NCBI GenBank assembly: GCA_000996035.1
Contig: LBYH01000012.1
Location: 1-32,404 of the forward strand
DNA length: 32,404 nt
DNA from: Parcubacteria group bacterium GW2011_GWA2_40_143
GTDB taxonomy: Bacteria; Patescibacteriota; Minisyncoccia; UBA9983
Reading direction: 5' to 3'
Shown: positions 9,580 to 17,609 of the stretch, piece by piece
How the letters are laid out: each line of letters begins with the position of its first letter
Position numbering within the stretch: the stretch's first letter is position 1
Translations under genes and position numbers: made by a program
The notes under the pieces: generated by a model
Databases searched by the model: none
Seen by the model: only the letters and a program-made list of their open reading frames with translations
What the model was told of the DNA's origin: nothing

Positions 9580-10821
9580 TTATATTACTCCCCCGCCAAT
9601 CATTTCTCCTTCATCGTATATAACCAAAGATTGACCTGAAGTTATGGCCCGCTGTGTTTGAGAAAATATAATTTTATATCCGCCATCAACAAGTTTATCT
9701 ATTTTCTCAATCCGGCATTCTTGGAGCGGCTGACGGTATCTCGCGCGAGCTTGATATTTCCTGCTAAAATCCGGCTCAGTGCCATTGATCCAGTTTACGT
9801 TCTCTATCGCAAGCTCCTTTTTCTCAAACTTTTTTTCTTCTTTCTCTTCAGCCACAATCAAAATATTTTTTTCAATATTTTTATCCACCACGTAGTAAGG
9901 CCCTCCTCCACCACCGCCGAAACCGAAACCATGACGCTGTCCGATGGTATAAAACATTATCCCATTATGCTCTCCTATCACCACTCCGCTTGTTGTTAAA
10001 ATATTCCCCTTTTTTGGCTTTATATGTTTTTCTAAAAACTTCTCCATATTAAACTCGCCGATAAAGCAGACTCCTTGACTCTCGTCTTTTGAAGCTGTGG
10101 GCAAGGCGTTTTCTTCGGCGATTTTTCTCACTTCGCTCTTAAGCAAATTGCCCAACGGGAAAAGAGAATATTTAAGCTGGTTTTGAGTTAAAGTCCAGAG
10201 GAAATAAGATTGGTCTTTATTAATATCTTTAGAAATTTTCAATTTACAATTTTCAATTTTCAATGAATTTTCAATTCCTAAATTTTCAATATAGTTGGTG
10301 TTATTTGATAATTGGAAATTGATAATTGGAAATTCCGGCTCCCGCCGGACGTAGTGTCCAGTAGCGATAAAATCAGCGCCCATTTCAATGGCCTTCTTTA
10401 AGAAAATACCGAACTTTATTTTTTGATTGCACATTATATCCGGATTCGGCGTCCTGCCGGATTTATATTCTCTTATCATGTAATCCACCACTTCTTTTTT
10501 GTATTCCTTTTCCGCGTCTACGGTTATAAACGGTATGCCAAGTTTGGCGCACACTCTCATGGCGTCTCGCCTGTCTCCTCGCCATGAACAAGCCATACCT
10601 GGCGGATACCAGCCCTTTATAAAAGCACCGACAAGCTCATACTTGCCGCTCTTTTGCAAAAGCAATGCGGCCACAGAGCTATCCACTCCGCCCGACATGG
10701 CTACGAAAACCTTTGGTTTTATTGGTTTATTTTTTTTTGATTCTTCACCTCCAATGTCAAGGTTCAACCTTGACATTGGGTTACTTCCAACTGTTTTTAG
10801 CATACCAAATTTATATAACAA
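9580..10821 (-). CDS. mnmA: tRNA-specific 2-thiouridylase MnmA (start uncertain; may begin downstream of the N-terminal palindrome)
   Basis: VFVAMSGGVDSSVAALLL, GRTPNPDIMCNQKIKFG, ATGHYVRR, DQSYFLWTL, SQGVCFIGE, GQRHGFGFGG. Confidence 0.94.
   Translation of the reverse strand: MLYKFGMLKTVGSNPMSRLNLDIGGEESKKNKPIKPKVFVAMSGGVDSSVAALLLQKSGKYELVGAFIKGWYPPGMACSWRGDRRDAMRVCAKLGIPFITVDAEKEYKKEVVDYMIREYKSGRTPNPDIMCNQKIKFGIFLKKAIEMGADFIATGHYVRREPEFPIINFQLSNNTNYIENLGIENSLKIENCKLKISKDINKDQSYFLWTLTQNQLKYSLFPLGNLLKSEVRKIAEENALPTASKDESQGVCFIGEFNMEKFLEKHIKPKKGNILTTSGVVIGEHNGIMFYTIGQRHGFGFGGGGGGPYYVVDKNIEKNILIVAEEKEEKKFEKKELAIENVNWINGTEPDFSRKYQARARYRQPLQECRIEKIDKLVDGGYKIIFSQTQRAITSGQSLVIYDEGEMIGGGVI
10307..10334. 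repeat. Tandem 14-mer repeat within mnmA
   Basis: GATAATTGGAAATT x2 exact; adjacent heptad-like TTGAAAA repeats at about 10233-10290. Confidence 0.85.
10751..10779. repeat. Perfect 14+1+14 palindrome at the mnmA 5' end
   Basis: CCAATGTCAAGGTT C AACCTTGACATTGG. Confidence 0.85.
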
Positions 10822-11094
10822 AAAAACACCTAGCGCAACTTTTGTTTAACGGCCGGTGTCCAACATTTTGCCAAGTACTCATCACAAGGCTGCGAGCCAT
10901 AAATAGTATTAGAGGAGAGAGTTTTAAAAATCTCAACCACCAATGACTCAACAGCCTTGTAGCGACTACTTTAATCTCACTTTGAACCCGCTATTTTGTT
11001 TTTTGAAATAACTGAAATAACGAGCTCAAAAAAGATGCGTGGAAATACTTTTTTGTTTATTGCCCAAGGAAGCAATAACTGGTATGCTTGTGTT

Positions 11095-11499
11095 ATGAGT
11101 AATAATGAAGAAATACGGAAATTATCCAACTACTGGCGGGAATTGTCCGATTATGACATGAAAACCGCCGAGCATATGCTGCAAACCAAACGATACCCTT
11201 ACTGTCTCTTTATGTGTCATCTTGCCGTTGAGAAAATCCTTAAAGCAATAATCGTCTCAGGAAGCGGAAAACATGCTCCTTACTCGCATAATCTAGTTGA
11301 GCTGGCAAAAAATTCCAAACTGGACTTTGATGAAAAACAGAAAGACTTGCTGGCTGATCTTACTGAATTCAATTTGGAAGCAAGATATCCGGAATGGCAG
11401 AAAGACTTCTATAAAAAAGCAACCAAGAGTTACACAATCAAATACATCGACGATTCAATTAAAATTCACAAATGGCTAAAAAAACATCTGCAAAAATAA
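11095..11499 (+). CDS. HEPN domain protein (PF05168-like)
   Basis: internal ATG at 11095; MKTAEHMLQTKRYPYCLFMCHLAVEKILKAIIV...HNLVELAKNS...TEFNLEARYPEW typical of HEPN partners of minimal nucleotidyltransferases. Confidence 0.87.
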   Translation: MSNNEEIRKLSNYWRELSDYDMKTAEHMLQTKRYPYCLFMCHLAVEKILKAIIVSGSGKHAPYSHNLVELAKNSKLDFDEKQKDLLADLTEFNLEARYPEWQKDFYKKATKSYTIKYIDDSIKIHKWLKKHLQK

Positions 11500-11801
11500 A
11501 TAAAACTATCAAAGATTACATTGACGTGATAAGACAAGACATGCCTGTCTCAAAGGTGGTGCTTTTCGGTTCTCACGCCAAAGGCAAGGCAAAACAAGGA
11601 AGCGACATAGACATCGCCATTGTTTCCGACAAATTCGGCAAGAATCCCAGAAAAGAAGGGCAATATCTTTTCAGAAAACTATGGAAGGTTAAAAACTCTG
11701 CCATAGATCCTGTAGGATATTCTCCTAAAGACTTTAACTCCTCCAACCCCTCTCCTCTTCTTCACGAAATCCGCAAACACGGCAAAGAAGTAAAAGTCTA
11801 A
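11472..11801 (+). CDS. Minimal nucleotidyltransferase (MNT) domain protein
   Basis: VVLFGSHAKGKAKQGSDIDIAIVSD (GSx8-10DxD); start overlaps the HEPN gene end by 28 nt. Confidence 0.88.
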   Translation: MAKKTSAKINKTIKDYIDVIRQDMPVSKVVLFGSHAKGKAKQGSDIDIAIVSDKFGKNPRKEGQYLFRKLWKVKNSAIDPVGYSPKDFNSSNPSPLLHEIRKHGKEVKV

Positions 11802-11813
11802 TTTTGCCATAAT

Positions 11814-12791
11814 TTAGCGCAAATATCTAAATTTATTCGCCTTATGACCTTCAAAATCCGCGGCATAATGCATATTGCCATCAAGATCCGAGAGATAGAA
11901 AAGATAATCCGTCTTTTCCGGATACACGGCCGCCAATATGGCATCCATGCCAGGATTGGAAATGGGGCCTTTTGGCAATCCCTTGTATTTATAAGTGTTA
12001 TAGGGAGAATCCGTTTTAAGATCATCCAGTGTAACTTCAAAGGTATTTTTGCCTATTATATATGGAAAGACGGCATCCACTTGAAGAAGCATTCCTCTCT
12101 CTATTCTTTCCCACAAGATACCGGAGATGATTCTTCTGGTTTGCGCCGTTCTGGCTTCTTCTTCCAGAAGCGAAGCCATAATAACTATCTCTTCAAGCGT
12201 CCGGCCTTTTTTCTCAATGGTTTGTTTGAGCACATCCGTTATCTTTGAGTCAAAATTATTTTTCATCTCTTTTATCACCTGATCCGGCTCTATGTTCGGC
12301 AGAAAAAAATATGTGTCCGGAAAAAGATAACCCTCATGCTCTTTGGCTTTTTCCGCGAATTCTTCTTTTTTAAAAGCATCAATCTTTGACCCAAGAATAA
12401 GAGATATTTCGTAAGCGGTGTTTCCTTCCGGCACGGTAATCTTTACCGGCGATATGCCGAAATCCGCTTTTATAATTCTCTCGGCTATCACCAAAACATT
12501 TTTCGCTTCTTCAAAAAAATAATCGCCAAATTTAGCGCCGGAGCGTCCTCCCAGCACGTAAACCGCCGCTTTAAAAGCTTGCTTTGATTTTATAACACCC
12601 TTTTCTTCCAGCAATTCCGCCACCTTGCTTAGAGAGAGGCCGCTATCCACCCTCACCACTCTGCCAGCCGGAAAATCTACTGGCGCGCTCCAAAAATACG
12701 CGTTGATAACATACGGCAGGTATAGAAAGAAAAAGACGACAATCAATCCAATAAATAAAAAAAGCTTTTTTTTGATATATTTTTTTATCAT
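11814..12791 (-). CDS. mltG: Endolytic murein transglycosylase MltG (YceG-like)
   Basis: N-terminal TM, LEGYLFPDTYF-like HEGYLFPDTYFF, IMASLLEEEARTAQTRRIISGILWERIERGMLLQVDA, SPYNTYKYKGLPKGPISNPGMDAILAAVYP. Confidence 0.93.
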   Translation of the reverse strand: MIKKYIKKKLFLFIGLIVVFFFLYLPYVINAYFWSAPVDFPAGRVVRVDSGLSLSKVAELLEEKGVIKSKQAFKAAVYVLGGRSGAKFGDYFFEEAKNVLVIAERIIKADFGISPVKITVPEGNTAYEISLILGSKIDAFKKEEFAEKAKEHEGYLFPDTYFFLPNIEPDQVIKEMKNNFDSKITDVLKQTIEKKGRTLEEIVIMASLLEEEARTAQTRRIISGILWERIERGMLLQVDAVFPYIIGKNTFEVTLDDLKTDSPYNTYKYKGLPKGPISNPGMDAILAAVYPEKTDYLFYLSDLDGNMHYAADFEGHKANKFRYLR

Positions 12792-12795
12792 AAAG

Positions 12796-13980
12796 CTATA
12801 CTGGCAAACCGGGCGGCGGTTCGCCCTTCTTGGCCTCTATTCTGCTGAAAGTCGGCGTCTCCGCCACACTGCCGGGGAGATGGAAAATAGTGGCAAGTTC
12901 TTCAGTATTGAGCACGAAAGTGGGATAGATATAAGGCAAGTAAAAATAGGATCTCTTTCTGTAAGCGTCCAACATTTTTTTCTTCTTGGCGGCCACCCTT
13001 TTTTCCACGAAAAAATAATTGACATCAGTAACTCTTGTCGGCTTAAAACCATTCAGATTCATTGAGTTGTATTGATTCATGGAGCCGATCATTGAGGCAA
13101 CGTTTATCTTATCAAACAAATTCGGTCTGGCAAGATAGATTGTCCTCATGCCCACGTCAAATCCGTATTTGGACACATTCTTCTCTATTGCCTCGGCTAT
13201 CTTTCTCTCTCCGGGCGAGACGCTAAAGGAACTGAAATCTGTCTCGCCTTCCTTTTCCTTGGGACGCTCCTCTCTCTTCATAAGTTTGTCCACCAATTCC
13301 CTGCCGGAATCTTTCCATTCCGTTGTAGTAGTTCTTATGAGAATCTGATACCAAACTTGTTCGCCCTTCTTGAGTGAACCAAGAAATTCAAGAAACGAGG
13401 TCATTGGGTCAATCTTCTGTTCTTCTTTAGTTGCCATTTCATGCAAGCCGTAATCAACGTAAGTTTTTATCGGAAAAGGATCCGGCGCGACAAGCTTAAA
13501 TTCGGTGCCGTACATTTTCCACTCTTTATCCAATCCTTTGTCAAAAAATTCTTTCACATAATCATCCGCCTCTGCCACCTCAACATCCGGATAGTGAGAA
13601 TATATCTGTTGCTCCACCATTTTTTTGAAAAATTTTTGCGTTCTTATGAAAAATCTTATTTCACCCCCATCTCCCAATATCTCTAAGCTGAACCACTGCC
13701 TCACAAACCCGTCCCAATACTTCTCCTTCAAGTTCGGATTTTTCGCGTGATAGAAAACATTTATCACGCTCTCCATGGCCTGCGGACTTTTATAAATCTC
13801 TCTTGGAAGTTTTATTTCCAACATAACCCAGTTAAGACTGCCTAGAAAACTCAGTCTTACGTAATATTTCCATAACCGCCAAAAGAAGAAGAGGAGCAAC
13901 GCCGGCAACCATAAAAACCATGCATCAAACACAACGCCGGGAAATTCGGCATAGATATTCTTAATGTTTATTTGCGGCAT
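12796..13980 (-). CDS. Conserved CPR-type membrane-anchored protein of unknown function
   Basis: 394 aa ORF, N-terminal TM (FLWLPALLLFFFWRLWKYYV) then a large soluble domain; resembles proteins I associate with CPR type IV secretion/pilus ATPase loci, not verified. Confidence 0.6.
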   Translation of the reverse strand: MPQINIKNIYAEFPGVVFDAWFLWLPALLLFFFWRLWKYYVRLSFLGSLNWVMLEIKLPREIYKSPQAMESVINVFYHAKNPNLKEKYWDGFVRQWFSLEILGDGGEIRFFIRTQKFFKKMVEQQIYSHYPDVEVAEADDYVKEFFDKGLDKEWKMYGTEFKLVAPDPFPIKTYVDYGLHEMATKEEQKIDPMTSFLEFLGSLKKGEQVWYQILIRTTTTEWKDSGRELVDKLMKREERPKEKEGETDFSSFSVSPGERKIAEAIEKNVSKYGFDVGMRTIYLARPNLFDKINVASMIGSMNQYNSMNLNGFKPTRVTDVNYFFVEKRVAAKKKKMLDAYRKRSYFYLPYIYPTFVLNTEELATIFHLPGSVAETPTFSRIEAKKGEPPPGLPV

Positions 13981-13991
13981 AATGAGCAGTT

Positions 13992-15032
13992 TTAAGAAAC
14001 TATATATTTACCGTCTTTATTTCTTTTAAAGTGGCTGCGGTTTTGCAAATTCACTAAAATAGTATTTTCTTTTACGTATCTCTCTTTTAGAACTCTTTTT
14101 ATAACGTCCTCTTTAGTGATCGGTCCGCTGTCTTTCAAGATGCTTTTTATCACTTCTCTGACGGTACCATAATTATACCCCCAATCTCCCAGCGCGTACA
14201 AACCCCTACCCACCAAAACGAATCTTTTGTCTTTTATGAGTTCGTTATGCACGGTGGCCGGATGCGCCTCGCGAGAGAAATATGACTTTATTTTACCGGA
14301 AACTTCCTGGAAATGCATGGGGGTGCCTTCTTTTCTAAGCACCAGAAAAGCCAAATCTCTTACGCCTCTCGGCTTTATATTGGCGGACATCCTGTGCCCC
14401 CATTCGCCAAGCGCGTTTGAACCCACCACTTTAGAGAGACTCAACCATGACCTTAGAGTATTCTCATCAATCTTCACGCCTATTGTTTTTTCGCCTTTGT
14501 TTCTCAAGAATTCAAGTATTTCGTTTTCCGTCATGAGTTTCTCTTCATCAAACTCTCCATGCAAAACTCTCAACAAATTATGCACTTTCTCCGCCTCAGT
14601 TTCGTCTATCGTCCATCTATGATGGAATTCTTCATCCTCCTTCATTTTAGTGAAGTCATCTCCCAGAGACAACAGAAAATAAATATGATTTTTTTCTTCA
14701 TTTTTACCGGCCAAATGTTCAAGAATATCATGTTCCGCCACAATCTTGCCTTTACCTCTCAGATGGCTTGTCAGTTCGGCAAACACACTGTCATAGCTTT
14801 CGTATACCGGATTATTTTTGATCAAGTCAAAAGAAAAGTTTATTATCTGCCTTATTCTCTCTCTGGTAATGCCATATTTATCGCCTATGGCCTCAAGCGT
14901 TTTGCTTTCATTGCCGGCAAGACCAAATCTTTGAATCAAAATATCGGCCGTCCTGTCTTTAAGACAGGAAATGAGCTGCTTTGTAACCTTATTTGGTTTA
15001 AATGTGAGTATTGGCATTATTTTCCGGCACAA
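13992..15032 (-). CDS. Sigma-70 region 4-like HTH protein with C-terminal HARE-HTH domain
   Basis: TLEAIGDKYGITRERIRQIINFSFD (sigma region 4.2-type HTH); PMHFQEVSGKIKSYFSREAHPATVHNELIKDKRFVLVGRGLYALGDWGY (HARE-HTH/RpoE-delta-like). Start probably 15017 (MPILTF). Confidence 0.8.
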   Translation of the reverse strand: MCRKIMPILTFKPNKVTKQLISCLKDRTADILIQRFGLAGNESKTLEAIGDKYGITRERIRQIINFSFDLIKNNPVYESYDSVFAELTSHLRGKGKIVAEHDILEHLAGKNEEKNHIYFLLSLGDDFTKMKEDEEFHHRWTIDETEAEKVHNLLRVLHGEFDEEKLMTENEILEFLRNKGEKTIGVKIDENTLRSWLSLSKVVGSNALGEWGHRMSANIKPRGVRDLAFLVLRKEGTPMHFQEVSGKIKSYFSREAHPATVHNELIKDKRFVLVGRGLYALGDWGYNYGTVREVIKSILKDSGPITKEDVIKRVLKERYVKENTILVNLQNRSHFKRNKDGKYIVS

Positions 15033-16953
15033 TGTTTACTAATTTGTTTTTTATAAAAATAAACTTTTTTATACCCTTGTCTACTATCCACTTTTTAACA
15101 TTTTCTCTTTTTAATGTCAATACCTTGATTTCTTCTTCGTCCAAATCGGCTTCCGCTTCCATGAGATCTCTCACTTTGCCGTCAATCTGTATGACTATTT
15201 TTACGGTACTGTCTTTCAGTTTTCTTTCATCATATTTCGGCCATTCTTCTTCATGAATTGAACCTTTATTGCCTAAAACTTCTTGCCATATTTCCTCAGA
15301 CATGTGCGGCGCGAAGGGAGCTAATAATTTAATTATCAATTTCCAATCATCAATTTCCAATTCCGGATCCTTTTCCATTTCATTGGTCAATATCATCAAA
15401 GCCGAAATAGCCGTGTTAAATTTGAAACTCTCAATACTTTCCGTAACTTTCTTGACGGTTTTATGGATAAGTTGTTCCAATTTTAAGTTTTTGGTTGCAG
15501 TTTTTAATTTTGAGTTTTGAGTTTTGAGTTTTTTTTGCATTACCCAAATTTTATCTAAAAACCTCTTCACTCCGATAATATTTTTCGTATTCCACGGTAT
15601 TGTCTGCTCAAAAGGACCCATAAACATTTCATACATTCTTAAGGTGTCCGCTCCCCATTCTTTTATGATGTCGTCCGGATTGATGACGTTGCCCCACCTC
15701 TTGCTCATCTTTCTGCCGTCTTCCGCCATTATAAGGCCGACATTGAAGAGTTTGGCAAAAGGCTCACCGCCGCTTACAATGCCGATGTCATTTAAAAACT
15801 TATGCCAAAAGCGAGCGTAAATAAGATGTCTCGTGGCGTGTTCCGCCCCGCCCACGTACACATCCACGGGCATCCAAAAATCTAATGCTGTCTTAATGGT
15901 TTCGTCATTTAAATATTTTTTATTTTTTAGTTTTAATTTTTTAATTCCGAGCGCGTAAGCGAGGTAGTACCAAGAAGAGCCTGCCCATTGGGGCATGGTG
16001 TTGGTTTCTCTTTTGCCTTTGCCGCCACACTTTGGGCATTTTGTATTTACCCACTTGTCTATGGCGGCAAGAGGTGACTCGCCCGTGCCGGTCGGCTCGT
16101 AAGACTTTACTTGCGGCAACTCCACCGGCAAATCTTCTTCCGGTACCGGCACTACGCCGCAAGCATCACAATGAATAAGCGGGATTGGCTCACCCCAATA
16201 TCTTTGACGGGAGAATACCCAGTCTTTTAGTTTGTATGTTATCGCCTTCTTCCCTTTTGCTTTTTTAATGGCTTCATTTTTACCAATCCAATTTCTTTGC
16301 GATTCTTTTATATACTCCGGCCAATCAAGCTCATCAAGATCGTTTAGCAGCCTGTCGGCATAATCGGTAATTTTGAGCACCCATTGTCTCATTGGCTTTT
16401 GCTCTATCTTGGTTTCGCATCTCTCGCACTTGTCACCATCCAAATCTTCGTTGGCCAGTCCGGTCTTGCAAGAAGGGCACCAGTTTATCGGCTCGTAAGA
16501 TTCGTAAGCCAAGCCATTTTTATACATCTGCAGAAAAATCCATTGCGTCCATCTATAATATTCCGGATCGGTGGTGTTTATCTCCCTGCTCCAATCATAA
16601 TCAAAACCAATCTGCTCAAGTTGATCTTTAAACCTCTTGATATTTTTATCGGTCGCGATTTTCGGATGTATCTTGTTTTTAATGGCGTAGTTCTCCGCCG
16701 GCAAACCGAAGGCGTCCCAGCCCATCGGATGGAGTACATTAAAATCATTCATTCTTTTAAAACGAGAATAAATATCCGTGGCAATATATCCTTTTACGTG
16801 CCCCACGTGCAAACCCTCTCCGGACGGGTACGGAAACATATCAAGCGCATAGTATTTGGGTTTTTTAGAATTATCCTGAGTTTTATATATTCCCTCTTTT
16901 TCCCAGTGCTTTCGCCACTTCTTTTCCGCTTTTTTGTGATCGTATTTTTTCAT
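14998..16953 (-). CDS. leuS: Leucyl-tRNA synthetase lacking the CP1 editing domain
   Basis: MFPYPSGEGLHVGHVKGY, LHPMGWDAFGLPAENYA, RQRYWGEPIPLIHC, TMPQWAGSSWYYLAY, GRKMSKRWGNVINP; RNWIGKNEAIKKAKGKKAITYKLKDWVFSRQRYWG joins catalytic halves without CP1. Confidence 0.96.
   Translation of the reverse strand: MKKYDHKKAEKKWRKHWEKEGIYKTQDNSKKPKYYALDMFPYPSGEGLHVGHVKGYIATDIYSRFKRMNDFNVLHPMGWDAFGLPAENYAIKNKIHPKIATDKNIKRFKDQLEQIGFDYDWSREINTTDPEYYRWTQWIFLQMYKNGLAYESYEPINWCPSCKTGLANEDLDGDKCERCETKIEQKPMRQWVLKITDYADRLLNDLDELDWPEYIKESQRNWIGKNEAIKKAKGKKAITYKLKDWVFSRQRYWGEPIPLIHCDACGVVPVPEEDLPVELPQVKSYEPTGTGESPLAAIDKWVNTKCPKCGGKGKRETNTMPQWAGSSWYYLAYALGIKKLKLKNKKYLNDETIKTALDFWMPVDVYVGGAEHATRHLIYARFWHKFLNDIGIVSGGEPFAKLFNVGLIMAEDGRKMSKRWGNVINPDDIIKEWGADTLRMYEMFMGPFEQTIPWNTKNIIGVKRFLDKIWVMQKKLKTQNSKLKTATKNLKLEQLIHKTVKKVTESIESFKFNTAISALMILTNEMEKDPELEIDDWKLIIKLLAPFAPHMSEEIWQEVLGNKGSIHEEEWPKYDERKLKDSTVKIVIQIDGKVRDLMEAEADLDEEEIKVLTLKRENVKKWIVDKGIKKFIFIKNKLVNIVPENNANTHI
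15331..15358. repeat. Tandem 14-mer repeat within leuS
   Basis: AATTATCAATTTCC AATCATCAATTTCC, circularly the same unit as the mnmA repeat. Confidence 0.85.
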
Positions 16954-16977
16954 AGGATACTAAAACAATACCACGAA

Positions 16978-17011
16978 AAAGACTTTTCCGCCAGCTGGCG
17001 GAAAAGTCTTT
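16978..17011 (-). terminator. Perfect 34-bp palindrome, probable intrinsic terminator downstream of the 17042..17599 gene
   Basis: AAAGACTTTTCCGCCAGCTGGCGGAAAAGTCTTT; on the minus strand the stem runs into a T tract. Confidence 0.7.
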
Positions 17012-17041
17012 CAAATCTTACTCTTGCTGAATTTAGTGTTT

Positions 17042-17599
17042 CTACTCCCCCTTAAATTTTTTCACGGCTATATAGATAAGCACGGCCAAGGCTATGCCAA
17101 GCACGATAAATCGTAAGTAGTCATCCATCTCTGACCAGAATCTTATAGTACCTATTATTACCGAGAGAAGACCGCCATAAATAAAAGATACGGACAAAGA
17201 CCCTATTGTGGATATCACCAATCCGGCAACAAGAAACGCCACGCCGAAACTCACCAAGACAATGAAAACATTGCGCTGATAAATTTCTCGCGCGTCTTCG
17301 TATTGCTTCCTGCAAGTATAATCAATATCACACCAACCGGCCGGCTCTTGCTGTATCCCCGTAACGATCGGCTGCGTGATTTCTCTGGTTTTTATCATTG
17401 ACTGATTGGCCGTCCAAGCGCCGCCTCCGGCTTCACAAATCTCTTGAGTATCATACACCTGAGACCATCTTCCTTCCAGACAAAAATCTGTATAATCTGG
17501 CGCATCGTAGAAAGTGGCGATACCGAAATTTATAAAAAGATTAAGTACAATAATAATCCCCAAAATAATCCCTATTTTTTTAAAATTTATCAATTTCAT
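17042..17599 (-). CDS. Membrane protein of unknown function
   Basis: 185 aa ORF, one N-terminal and three C-terminal TM helices, TAG stop, spaced like a real gene. Confidence 0.7.
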   Translation of the reverse strand: MKLINFKKIGIILGIIIVLNLFINFGIATFYDAPDYTDFCLEGRWSQVYDTQEICEAGGGAWTANQSMIKTREITQPIVTGIQQEPAGWCDIDYTCRKQYEDAREIYQRNVFIVLVSFGVAFLVAGLVISTIGSLSVSFIYGGLLSVIIGTIRFWSEMDDYLRFIVLGIALAVLIYIAVKKFKGE

Positions 17600-17609
17600 A
17601 ATGATAATA

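Noticed and set aside
16384-17055. 223-aa plus-strand ORF over the leuS start
   Set aside because: Antisense to leuS and composed of reverse-frame translation; no family signature.
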